Shown piece after piece: positions 16,820 to 24,795 of a stretch of 64,000 bases of DNA. Source of the stretch: Bradyrhizobium sp. S69. Lineage in GTDB: Bacteria; Pseudomonadota; Alphaproteobacteria; Rhizobiales; Xanthobacteraceae. The stretch spans positions 43,637-107,636 of the forward strand of contig NZ_LMUK01000027.1 of NCBI RefSeq assembly GCF_009766005.1. The letters are read 5' to 3'. The position numbers and the translations under genes are program-made. Under the pieces are notes generated by a model. That model saw only the letters and a program-made list of their open reading frames with translations. It did no database searches and was not told where the DNA came from. The first letter of the stretch is position 1. Every line of letters starts with the position of its first letter.

Positions 16820-16954
16820 CGTCATCCCCGGGATGAACGCAATTGCGTTCACCCGTGAAGTGCGAGCTCTTGCGTGCCTCGAAGGATGGCTGCAAGCACC
16901 GAGCTGAACACCATCCTTCGAGACGCGGCCCAGCGGCCGCTCCTCAGGATGACG
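16820..16954. repeat. Family A repeat copy 2, chimeric left end
   Basis: From about 16858 to 16954 this matches family A (TGCGAGCTCTTGCG...CCTCAGGATGACG). Its left end is replaced by GTCATCCCCGGGA followed by an 18-bp perfect palindrome, TGAACGCAATTGCGTTCA, at 16834-16851. It appears that two repeat types have joined. Confidence 0.75.
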
Positions 16955-16989
16955 GTTCCGGTGTGTCCCGGCGAACAGCGACACTGGAC

Positions 16990-17910
16990 TCAGCGGCGCG
17001 AAATTGACCCGTCTTGAACGGCTATTTCCTGCACGAAATCGAGGAAAGCCCGGACCTTTGCCGGCGGCAGATGCCGGGAGGGATGATAGGCATAGAGCGG
17101 ATAGCGTTCGTCGGACCATCGGGACAAGATCTGCACCAGCGCTCCCGCCGACAGCAAGGGTTCGAGGCCGATCGCCAGTTTTTGAAACACGCCCTGGCCG
17201 GCAACACATGCCGCCACAGCCGCCGAGGGGTCGTCCATCATCAGCCGACCCGCGGCATTGATGTGAATGATCTTGCCACGGCGATGAAATTCCCACGGAA
17301 AGGCACGACCGGTCTGCGGATCGCGAAACAGCACGAGTTCGTGGTGGACGAGATCGTGAGGCGTCGCCGGCTCGCCGTGCTTCTCGAGATAGCTTGGCGC
17401 GGCGCAGGTCAATATGGCAGTTTCGAGCAGCTTACGAGCGATCAGGGATGAGTTGTCCGGTGGCCCAAAACGGACCGCGACGTCCACCCCGGTCATCATC
17501 TCTTCGCGATAGTTGCTGGTCATGAGGTCGACCGACAGCAGCGGATACCGCGCCATGAATTGCTGCAATTTCGGCGCCAGCACCATCCGCGCGAACCAGG
17601 GATCGACGGACACGCGCAGCCGGCCACTGACCACCGTGGCCGTCCCAGCGGCATCGGCGGCGGCCTCTTCCAGACCGGCCAGCAGCGGAATCACCTGGGT
17701 GTGAAAGCGGCGCCCCTCCTCGGTCAGGGTCACCTCTCTCGGATTGCGATTGAAGAGCCGCACCCCGACCCGGGTTTCGAGGCGTGCCACGGCGCGGCTG
17801 ACGCCCGAAGGCGTCAAGCCAAGCATTTCCGCGGCCCTGGCGAAGTTACCGGTCTCGGTCACCGCGGCGAGCACGCCCGCGCCGGTCAACAGCCGCGTAT
17901 CGAAGCTCAT
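16990..17910 (-). CDS. LysR-family transcriptional regulator
   Basis: A 306-residue LysR regulator. The winged helix-turn-helix occupies residues 1-65 (NFARAAEMLGLTPSGVSRAVARLETRVGVRLFNR), and the effector-binding domain spans about 90-300. It is divergent from the SDR-AKR pair that starts at 18087, the classical LysR layout, so it probably controls those two genes and itself from the 176-bp gap. The ligand is unknown. Close relatives are often annotated as regulators of small SDR, AKR or quinone reductase genes. Confidence 0.92.
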   Translation of the reverse strand: MSFDTRLLTGAGVLAAVTETGNFARAAEMLGLTPSGVSRAVARLETRVGVRLFNRNPREVTLTEEGRRFHTQVIPLLAGLEEAAADAAGTATVVSGRLRVSVDPWFARMVLAPKLQQFMARYPLLSVDLMTSNYREEMMTGVDVAVRFGPPDNSSLIARKLLETAILTCAAPSYLEKHGEPATPHDLVHHELVLFRDPQTGRAFPWEFHRRGKIIHINAAGRLMMDDPSAAVAACVAGQGVFQKLAIGLEPLLSAGALVQILSRWSDERYPLYAYHPSRHLPPAKVRAFLDFVQEIAVQDGSISRR

Positions 17911-17944
17911 GGCGAACTCCCGTCAATCCACCCGCCCCCCGGAT

Positions 17945-17995
17945 AGTGATTTTGAGTCATCATAACACTGATCTTAATGCGCGTGAATCACCTCA
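17945..17995. promoter_or_regulatory. Candidate LysR binding region
   Basis: In the gap between the LysR gene and the SDR gene, TGAT-N8-ATCA (with TGAGTCA at its centre) lies about 35 bp from the LysR start, and a GTGATT/AATCAC pair spans 17945-17991. This fits a LysR T-N11-A type site only loosely. Confidence 0.3.
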
Positions 17996-18086
17996 TCGCG
18001 GCGACTAGAAACATTCGCAGCGCTTCCGCCGGGAGCCCGGGCTGACCTGAGCCAGCCTTTTCACGACAATCATCGGGAGCAACCTC

Positions 18087-18959
18087 ATGTACGCAATCAC
18101 CGGCATTACCGGCAAAGTGGGCGGCGAGGTCGCCCGTCATCTTCTCGCCAATGGCCAGCCCGTTCGCGCCGTGCTGCGCGACCGGGCCAAGGCCGCCGAC
18201 TGGGCGGCGAAGGGCTGCGACATCGCGATCGCGGACATGGCGAACGCAGAACAGCTCGCCGCCGCGTTCGCGGGCACCCAAGGCGTCTTCATCCTGCCGC
18301 CCTCGGACTTCGACCCTGAGCCTGGCTATCCCGAAGCGAAGCGGGTGATCGATCAGGTGACCCGCGCGCTGATGACGGCCCGGCCGCAAACGGTCGTGTG
18401 TCTATCGACCATCGGCGCAGACGCGCCGCACGACAATTTGCTGACGCAGCGCACGCTGATGGAGAGGTCGCTGAACGCGATCGACCTCCCGGTCAGCTTT
18501 CTGCGGCCCGGCTGGTTCATGGAGAATGCGCTGTGGGACGTCGCGTCGGCACGGGACGAAGGCGTGCTGCGGAGCTTCCTGCAACCCGCCGGCAAGGCGT
18601 TCCCGATGGTCGCGACCAGGGATGTGGGCCGCGTTGCCGCCGACCTGCTGCGACAGCACTGGGCCGGAACGCGGATCGTCGAACTCGAAGGCCCCGCCCG
18701 TGTATCGGCGAACGATCTGGCCCAGGCCTTTGCCGCGGTCCTTGCGCGGCCCGTGCGCGTCGAAATCGTATCCCGCGAGAGCTGGGAGGGGCTGTTTCGC
18801 GCCCAGGGCATGAAGAATCCGCAAGCCCGCATCCGCATGCTCGACGGCTTCAACGAAGGCTGGATCGAATTCTCCGACCAGGGCCGCTCGGCGGTGAAGG
18901 GCGACACGGCTCTGCTTGAGGTCATCACGGCGCTGGTGGCCGGCGGCGCGGCAACCTGA
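18087..18959 (+). CDS. NmrA-type NAD(P)-binding oxidoreductase
   Basis: A 290-residue atypical short-chain dehydrogenase/NmrA-like protein. The N-terminal dinucleotide loop reads ITGITGKVGGEVARHLL and is followed by VRAVLRDRAKA, typical of NADP(H)-binding members. STIGADAPHDN and SFLRPGWFMENALW match the family's substrate-side motifs. There is no Tyr-x3-Lys catalytic pair, so it may sense the cofactor or reduce quinones rather than act as a classical dehydrogenase (inference). First gene of a two-gene operon with the aldo/keto reductase, 42 bp apart. Confidence 0.88.
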   Translation: MYAITGITGKVGGEVARHLLANGQPVRAVLRDRAKAADWAAKGCDIAIADMANAEQLAAAFAGTQGVFILPPSDFDPEPGYPEAKRVIDQVTRALMTARPQTVVCLSTIGADAPHDNLLTQRTLMERSLNAIDLPVSFLRPGWFMENALWDVASARDEGVLRSFLQPAGKAFPMVATRDVGRVAADLLRQHWAGTRIVELEGPARVSANDLAQAFAAVLARPVRVEIVSRESWEGLFRAQGMKNPQARIRMLDGFNEGWIEFSDQGRSAVKGDTALLEVITALVAGGAAT

Positions 18960-19001
18960 GCGCGCGCCGATTTGCACAGAACCTTTGCAAGGAATGGTTT
19001 C

Positions 19002-19829
19002 ATGAAGATGATCAGGACCCAGGGAATAGACATCCCCCATCTCGGCTTCGGTACGTTCCGGATGCCGGGAGGCGACGCGCAGCCCGTGGTGGAAAGCGCC
19101 ATCGCGCTCGGCTTCCGCCATATCGATACGGCCGCGATGTACGAGAACGAAACCGCCGTCGGCGCGGCGCTCGCGGCTTCGGGCATGGCGCGCGAGGAGC
19201 TGTTCGTCACCACCAAGGTCTGGCACGACCAACTCTCGCCGGATGCCCTGCACCGGGCGTTCGATATCAGCCGCGGCAAGCTCGGGCTCGATTATGTCGA
19301 CCTCTACATGATCCACTGGCCGAACCGGGACATGGACATGGCGGCGACGCTGGAAGCCTTGATGGAGTTGCGCCAACGCGGCCTGACGCGGGCGATCGGC
19401 GTGTGCAACTTCAACCTGCCGATGATCCGCCGCGCCGTCGAACAGATCGGCGCGCCGATTGCCAGCCATCAGGTCGAGTACCATCCGTTCCTGTCGCAGG
19501 CGCCGATGCTGGCCTATCTGCGCAGCAAGGCCATTCCGCTGACCGCCTACGCGCCTCTCGCGCAAGGCCGCGCGGCGAACGATGCCACGCTCGCCGCCGT
19601 CGGCAGCAAGCATGGCGCGACCGCAGCCCAAGTGGCCATCGCCTGGCTGTTGGACCAGCAGGGCGTCATCGCGATCCCGAAGGCCGGCCGGCCGGAAAGC
19701 CAGAAGGCCAATCTCGACGCGCTCGGCATTTCCCTGGACGACGAAGATCGCGCCGCGATTGCGGCGCTGCCGAAAGACCAGCGTTTTGTGCGGCCACCCT
19801 TTGCGCCAGAGTGGGATGCTGTGGTGTGA
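19002..19829 (+). CDS. Aldo/keto reductase
   Basis: A 275-residue NADPH-dependent aldo/keto reductase of the 2,5-diketo-D-gluconate reductase type. The catalytic tetrad is complete: Asp42 (HIDTAAMYENE), Tyr47, Lys72 (TTKVWH) and His105 (IHWPN). AIPKAGRPESQKANL near the end is the cofactor-phosphate site. Start chosen at MKMIRT, which has AAGGA 8 bases upstream; an upstream in-frame start exists at 18972. It is cotranscribed with the NmrA-like gene under probable LysR control. The true substrate cannot be told from sequence. Confidence 0.93.
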   Translation: MKMIRTQGIDIPHLGFGTFRMPGGDAQPVVESAIALGFRHIDTAAMYENETAVGAALAASGMAREELFVTTKVWHDQLSPDALHRAFDISRGKLGLDYVDLYMIHWPNRDMDMAATLEALMELRQRGLTRAIGVCNFNLPMIRRAVEQIGAPIASHQVEYHPFLSQAPMLAYLRSKAIPLTAYAPLAQGRAANDATLAAVGSKHGATAAQVAIAWLLDQQGVIAIPKAGRPESQKANLDALGISLDDEDRAAIAALPKDQRFVRPPFAPEWDAVV

Positions 19830-19855
19830 ACGGCTGCGGGCGAGCAAAGAGCGCG

Positions 19856-19899
19856 GTCATTCCGGGCACACGCGCTCGCGCGGGCGAACCCGGAATGAC
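19856..19899. terminator. Inverted repeat between convergent genes
   Basis: Perfect 11-bp arms GTCATTCCGGG (19856-19866) and CCCGGAATGAC (19889-19899) around a GC-rich core, exactly between the convergent AKR and OsmC genes. It may work as a two-way terminator. Its sequence is of the same general type as the family C repeats. Confidence 0.5.
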
Positions 19900-19907
19900 T
19901 TACTTGA

Positions 19908-20333
19908 TCAGAGCAACGTCGCGTCCAGGGTGATCTTGGTGTTCAGCAGCTTCGACACCGGGCAGCCGGCCTTCGCCATGGCGGTCAGTTCGGCGAACTT
20001 TGCTTTGTCGGTGCCGGGAATCTTGGCCTGCAAGGTCAGATGCACCGAGGTAATGGCAAAACCGTCGGCCACCTTCTCGAGCGTGACGTCGGCCTTGGTC
20101 TCCATGTGTTCGGCGGTGAGCTTGGCCTCGCCGAGAATCAGCGACAGCGCCATGGTGAAGCAGGCCGCGTGGGCAGCACCAATCAGCTCTTCGGGGTTGG
20201 AGCCCGGCTTGCCTTCGAAGCGGCTGGCGAAGCCATAGGGATAATCGCTCAGCGCGCCGCTCTTTGTCGAGATTGCGCCCTTGCCGTCCTTGATGCCACC
20301 CTGCCATTTGGCGGAACCTGATGTCGTTGGCAT
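19908..20333 (-). CDS. OsmC family peroxidase
   Basis: A 141-residue OsmC/Ohr-type peroxide reductase. The two redox cysteines are Cys58 (AAHAACFTMAL) and Cys124 (AGCPVSKLL), with Arg38 and Glu50 as the usual partner residues (SRFEGKPGSNPEELIGAA). Sequence details point to the OsmC rather than the Ohr branch. It would reduce organic hydroperoxides with dithiol donors. Start at MPTTSGS with AAGGAG just upstream. Single gene; no MarR-type OhrR regulator nearby. Confidence 0.92.
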   Translation of the reverse strand: MPTTSGSAKWQGGIKDGKGAISTKSGALSDYPYGFASRFEGKPGSNPEELIGAAHAACFTMALSLILGEAKLTAEHMETKADVTLEKVADGFAITSVHLTLQAKIPGTDKAKFAELTAMAKAGCPVSKLLNTKITLDATLL

Positions 20334-20791
20334 GTGTCGCTCCTTGCGTTGGCTACATTGGCTGTCGATCGCCGCTTGCACGGCGGACCGCTGCACGTTA
20401 GCGGCATCGATGCGTCAAAGTGATGTCGCGGCGCTGCCCGTTATGGTCTGCGCCAGAGCCTTTTGTACCTGGAATCACGAGTCGCTATTGCCGCCCATCC
20501 TTCGAGACGGCCGCTTTGCGGCCTCCTCGGGAGCGGCGAAGCCATCTCGACGTCATCCTGAGGTGCGAGCTCTTGCGAGCCTCGAAGGATGGCCGCACGC
20601 ACTGCGCTGAACACCATCCTTCGAGACGCGGCGAAGACGCCGCTCCTCAGGATGACGGCGGAGATAGCTTCACAGTCTCTCAGGATGAGGTGTAACTCGT
20701 TGAAGCACAACGACCTCATGCTGAGGAGCGAGCATCGCGAGCCTCTCGAAGCATGGACAACAGGCGACTCATAAATCTCTCATAGTCGACG
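20334..20791. other. Gene-free region with family A repeats
   Basis: About 460 bp between OsmC and the TetR gene. It holds one full family A repeat (20551-20657), half of another (from about 20496, CCATCCTTCGAGACGGCCGC) and a variant (about 20680-20755, with ACCTCATGCTGAGGAGCG). No gene is visible. Confidence 0.75.
20551..20657. repeat. Dispersed hairpin repeat, family A copy 3
   Basis: Full-length copy with intact inner repeat CTCGAAGGATGG/CCATCCTTCGAG. Its right outer arm is the GAAGACGCCGCTCCTCAGG variant also seen in copy 2. Confidence 0.88.
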
Positions 20792-21466
20792 TTACGCGCC
20801 GACCAGCGCTTTCGCCGGCAGCACCGCCTGCACTACGAGGCCGCGGGCACGGGCGTCCATCACGCCGACCGCGCGCAGTGCCAGCAGCGTGACGGTTTGA
20901 ACGGCGTCGCGCAGCTTGGCCGGGTCTTCCATATTGTCCGGCGCCAACGGCCCGACGAGAGCTTCATGCAGCGCGCCAAGCAGCGCGGTGGCGGCCAGCG
21001 CGGTATCCTGCGCCGGCAGATGCCCGGCGCGCACCGCGGCTTCGATCCGGGCGCTGATCTCGCCGGCGATCTCGCGGCGGCTGGCGATCCGCGACGCCGT
21101 GACATCGACATCGACCGGTTCGGCCAGAATGCCCCAGGCCAGCTTGCGCTGCGACAGTACGTGCACGGCCACCGTGGTAACGGCCGCGGCCAGCGCCGAG
21201 GACGGCCCGGGTGCGGCGTCCGCGGCGCGGCGGATCGCTGCGAGTTCGTCGCGCGAGACGTCCGCGATCAGCTCGGAAATCAGGTCCGCCTTGGAGGGGA
21301 AGTAACGATAGACGGTTCCGGCGGCGACATTGGCCCGGATCGCGACCGGCGCGATCTGCACCGCGGCCATGCCGCCATCCGCTGCGGCATTGCGCGCCGC
21401 CGTCAAAATGGCGCTACGCCGCGCCGCAAGCCGTTTCACCACCTGATGGGTTCGCCGATAGACCAT
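20792..21466 (-). CDS. TetR/AcrR-family transcriptional regulator
   Basis: A 224-residue TetR-type repressor. The helix-turn-helix is at about residues 15-62 (ARRSAILTAARNAAADGGMAAVQI, then NVAAGTVYRYFPSKADLISEL). The C-terminal ligand domain gives no clue to the inducer. The nearest gene upstream and divergent is the membrane protein at 21893, more than 400 bp away. A small dyad, GCGGTTC-GGCAC-GAACCGC, at 21544-21562 is the best candidate operator near its start. Target and ligand unknown. Confidence 0.9.
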   Translation of the reverse strand: MVYRRTHQVVKRLAARRSAILTAARNAAADGGMAAVQIAPVAIRANVAAGTVYRYFPSKADLISELIADVSRDELAAIRRAADAAPGPSSALAAAVTTVAVHVLSQRKLAWGILAEPVDVDVTASRIASRREIAGEISARIEAAVRAGHLPAQDTALAATALLGALHEALVGPLAPDNMEDPAKLRDAVQTVTLLALRAVGVMDARARGLVVQAVLPAKALVGA

Positions 21467-21892
21467 GCCCGCGCTTCTCTTCCCTGGCGCGGATCCCAGG
21501 CCGTATTGGCCCGGCCGGGCTGCCCGCGTCTTGATGTTTTTGGCGGTTCGGCACGAACCGCTTTAAAGAACTGAACAACTATTCACACCGGATGACAAGG
21601 CTCATTGGAAGCTTTGAACGCATGGCACCGTTGATCGCAGGCCGGCCCGCGCTCGGGGGTCGCCCGGGCGTGACAGCGGGTGTTCGCGGAGGGCGTGCGC
21701 CGGATTGGCCTGTGCAGGCATGGTGTTAACCATAGAAATTCGCGGGGCGGCACCTATCGAACGGCACAACTGAACGATTAATCAACGTTAGATAGGTCAC
21801 CTTGAGCGGCGATGGTTTGCAGTGGGCCATGCAGACCCGAAAGCATGCAGAGCCCGCGGCAGGCTCGCTTCGCTCGCGAGGGGACTTCATCG
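21467..21892. other. Intergenic region before the membrane protein gene
   Basis: 426 bp without a convincing gene. It contains the dyad GCGGTTC-GGCAC-GAACCGC (21544-21562), which may be a TetR operator. The last 81 bp are in frame with the next gene, and a start at 21812 is possible but lacks a ribosome site. Confidence 0.5.
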
Positions 21893-23419
21893 ATGGACGC
21901 GCTGGCGGTTTGGGGCGACTCCAAGTCTGACGACAAGGCTGACAATAAGTCTGACAAGGAGCCGACGACGATCAGGCCGTACTTGCAGCCGCACTTGCAG
22001 AGGTATGGAATCTATCTCTGCCTGATTTCATTCGCGTGCGTGTATTATCTCGCCAACGCGCCGGCCCTGCTTTTCCATTATGATTTAGGATGGCACCTGG
22101 CCGCCGGAGACCTGATCAGGGAGCGCGGCGATATTCCGTTCCAGGATCCGTGGTCGTTCACCCTCGGAAACACCCGATGGTACAATCTTTCGTGGCTATG
22201 GGACGTGATTGCCAGCGTCGTATTTCAATATACGAAACTTGGCGGTCTCACCTTGTTTACCGTCGCGTGCGGCGCAGCCATCGTCGGATATCTGACGTCC
22301 GCCGGCTTGCGCAGCGGCGCCTCGGCGACGGCCGTCTGTATTGCGGTTTTATCCGCGTGTTTGCTGTATCCGTCGTTTGCGACCGCCCCGAATATCTACC
22401 TCGCCGCTTCGCCGAACACCTGCACGATGCTGTTTTGCGTCATTTTCTACCGGGAATGCCTGAACAGAACGAGATGTCTTTGGCTGCCCGCGATGATGGT
22501 GCTTTGGACCAATTTGCATGGCGGCTTCCTGCTCGGTTTTCTCATTCTCGGTGTTTTTTGCGGCACCGCGTTGCTGAGACGGGATTGGAAAAGTTTTAAG
22601 ATCTACGCGCTCGCCGGCGCCGGCTGCTTCGTTGCGATCTTCATCAACCCTCTCGGCTGGCACATCTACTATGGCGTCACGGCGACACTGGGCCACTTCG
22701 TGCAAGCCTACATCACCGAGTGGTGGTCTTATTATCGGAACATGACCATGCCGGGGAGCATTCCCGGCGTCGTCTATATTTTGGCGTTTGTCGCGCTCGA
22801 ACTGCGCACCGGACGTTCTTCGACCATTCCCCTGGAGTCGCGGCTGCTGTCCTGGCTCTTCTTGTTTCTGGGGCTTTATCAATTCAGATACATCGCCTTC
22901 TTCTTTATATTCTCGACAGTGCCGTTGGCGCTTCACATCGATCGGCTGCTGCCCAAAAGGCTGAATGATTTTGAAGTCCGAAAAGCCTTGTGGGCCGGCG
23001 CCATCATTGGCGCGTGCGCGCTGCCGTTGACTTTCATGCGGATAGAACCGGCTCTTGGGCTTCCGGAGATGCTGTCAGAGCAGGACGCCGTCTATCTTCA
23101 AACGCACTTTTCGCATGCGCGGATTCTGAACCACTGGAATGTCGGCGGTCTCCTGATTTTCCGCACCCGGGGCGCCGTGCCCGTGTTCGTGGATGGCCGT
23201 GCCGCGACCGCCTATCCGGATAGTTTGCTGCGCGACTATTTCACGCTGGTCCATATGGAGATCGACGAGGCCGCCTGGGACGCCGTGCTTGATAAATACA
23301 AGATCGATGCCGTGCTCTGGGTCAAGGCGCATGAACAGCTCAGACGGTTTCTCGTGGATAAGAGAGGCTGGAAGGAGCAGTACGCGGGAGCGTATGAGAG
23401 CCTGTACGTCAAGCCGTAA
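21893..23419 (+). CDS. Multi-pass membrane protein, GT-C-like
   Basis: A 508-residue integral membrane protein I cannot name. A charged N-terminal tail with near-repeats (SKSDDKADNKSDKE) is followed by roughly ten hydrophobic helices. The first loop reads HYDLGWHLAAGDLIRERGDIPFQDPWSFT; the acidic residue, WHL and PFxDPWS pattern is typical of GT-C-fold glycosyltransferase-like membrane proteins that use polyprenyl-linked sugars. The C-terminal soluble part (from about 410) reads HARILNHWNVGGLLIFRTRGAVPVFVDGRAATAYPD. Start at MDALAVW has GAGGGG upstream. It stands alone with no polysaccharide genes around it, so its acceptor is unknown. G+C appears somewhat lower than in its neighbours. Confidence 0.78.
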   Translation: MDALAVWGDSKSDDKADNKSDKEPTTIRPYLQPHLQRYGIYLCLISFACVYYLANAPALLFHYDLGWHLAAGDLIRERGDIPFQDPWSFTLGNTRWYNLSWLWDVIASVVFQYTKLGGLTLFTVACGAAIVGYLTSAGLRSGASATAVCIAVLSACLLYPSFATAPNIYLAASPNTCTMLFCVIFYRECLNRTRCLWLPAMMVLWTNLHGGFLLGFLILGVFCGTALLRRDWKSFKIYALAGAGCFVAIFINPLGWHIYYGVTATLGHFVQAYITEWWSYYRNMTMPGSIPGVVYILAFVALELRTGRSSTIPLESRLLSWLFLFLGLYQFRYIAFFFIFSTVPLALHIDRLLPKRLNDFEVRKALWAGAIIGACALPLTFMRIEPALGLPEMLSEQDAVYLQTHFSHARILNHWNVGGLLIFRTRGAVPVFVDGRAATAYPDSLLRDYFTLVHMEIDEAAWDAVLDKYKIDAVLWVKAHEQLRRFLVDKRGWKEQYAGAYESLYVKP

Positions 23420-23572
23420 CACGGACGCACGCGTTTTCGTGATGCGGACCGTTATCCACGGAGCTTGGGCGCGCATTCGCGCGACCCGTTGGCTTGAAAA
23501 CGCCGTGGATTTCCACGACAGTCGCGCCGGCAATAACAAACGCCGCCCGACACAAGGCGCGGCCAGGAGAAC

Positions 23573-24637
23573 ATGATGGCCAGGATCGGCACAAATCCGT
23601 CGGCGACACGCCGCCTGGTGACAAGACGCACGCTGACAAGACGCACGCTGTTGACCGGCGCGGCCGCCGCGGCGGGATCAGCCCTCTTCGTCAAGCCGAC
23701 GCGCGCCGCCGAATATCAATTCTCGCAATATCACAACCAGGCCGCCACCGGTCCGCTGCACAAGAACCTGACCGCGATGTGGGAGGCTGTGCGCACCGAG
23801 ACCAATGGCCGGGTCGAGACCAATGTCTTTGCCGAAAACAACAAACTGCCGGGCGGCGATCCCGTCGCGCTGAAAATGCTGATGTCAGGCGAGATTCAGT
23901 TCTTCACATTGATGGGCGGCATCATCGGCACGGTGGTGCCGGTGGCCGAAGCACAGCAATTGCCGTTCGCCTTCAAATCGGCGGCGCAAGCCCATCAAGC
24001 GATCGACGGCCCGCTCGGAAAATACATCGGCGAGGAGATGGCGGCCAAGGGCATGTACCTGTTTCCGGTCGGCGGCTTCGACAACGGCATGCGGCAGGTC
24101 GCCTCGATCCCGCGCGCGATCGCAACACCCGACGATTTCGCCGGCATCAAAATCAGGGTGCCACCGGGACAGATGATGATCGATACATTCGCGGCATTCG
24201 GCGCCGAGCCGGTGACCACGTCGGCCAACCAGATTTACGACGCGCTGAAAACCGGCAAGGTCGATTCACAGGAAAACCCGCTGTCGATCCTCGAGGGGTT
24301 CAAGCTTTACGAACTGGTGAAGTATGTCAGCCTGACCAACCACATGTGGTCCGGCTTCAATGCGATGGCCAACCTCGCGCTGTGGACCTCGCTGCCCCCC
24401 GACATCAAGGATGTGATCGAGCGCAATTACGCCAAATATGTCCGCCTGCAACGCCTGCAACAGGGCGCCTTCAACGCCAGCCTGCGCGACGATTTTACCA
24501 AGCGCGGGCTGCTGTTCAACGAGGTCGATCAGGCCCCCTTCCGCGCCCGGCTCCCGAAAGTCTATGCCGCCTGGAAGGAAAAACTCGGCACCAAATGCTG
24601 GTCGCTGGTGGAAGCCGAGGTCGGCACGCTCGGCTAA
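23573..24637 (+). CDS. TRAP transporter substrate-binding protein (DctP family)
   Basis: A 354-residue periplasmic binding protein of a TRAP transporter. The mature part shows the family pattern: FAENNKLPGGDPVALKMLMSGEIQFFT, LPFAF, then GMRQVASIPRAIATPDDFAGIKIRVPPGQMMIDTFAAFGAEPVT and VDSQENP. The Arg in IRVPP is the usual carboxylate contact, so the ligand is probably an organic acid. The N-terminus is a Tat-type signal in which a 15-bp tandem duplication (23621-23650) doubles the twin-arginine motif (TRRTLTRRTLLTG). The DctQ and DctM membrane subunits are not encoded nearby, so it is an orphan binding protein. Confidence 0.9.
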   Translation: MMARIGTNPSATRRLVTRRTLTRRTLLTGAAAAAGSALFVKPTRAAEYQFSQYHNQAATGPLHKNLTAMWEAVRTETNGRVETNVFAENNKLPGGDPVALKMLMSGEIQFFTLMGGIIGTVVPVAEAQQLPFAFKSAAQAHQAIDGPLGKYIGEEMAAKGMYLFPVGGFDNGMRQVASIPRAIATPDDFAGIKIRVPPGQMMIDTFAAFGAEPVTTSANQIYDALKTGKVDSQENPLSILEGFKLYELVKYVSLTNHMWSGFNAMANLALWTSLPPDIKDVIERNYAKYVRLQRLQQGAFNASLRDDFTKRGLLFNEVDQAPFRARLPKVYAAWKEKLGTKCWSLVEAEVGTLG

Positions 24638-24651
24638 ATAGGTTCGCAGCT

Positions 24652-24777
24652 CGTAGGGTGGGCAAAGGCGCGCTTGCGCCGTGCCCACCATCGCATCTCG
24701 TTGCGTTCAATGGTGGGCACGCGGAGCCTGTCATCGGGCGCGCGTTCGCGCGACCCGGTGGCTTTGCCCACCCTACA
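24652..24777. repeat. Dispersed inverted repeat, family B copy 2
   Basis: CGTAGGGTGGGCAAAGGCG at the left and GGCTTTGCCCACCCTAC at the right, with an inner pair CGTGCCCACCAT/ATGGTGGGCACG. It fills the gap between the convergent TRAP and NCS1 genes and could act as their common terminator. Confidence 0.85.
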
Positions 24778-24795
24778 GCGCTGAATGACGGATCG

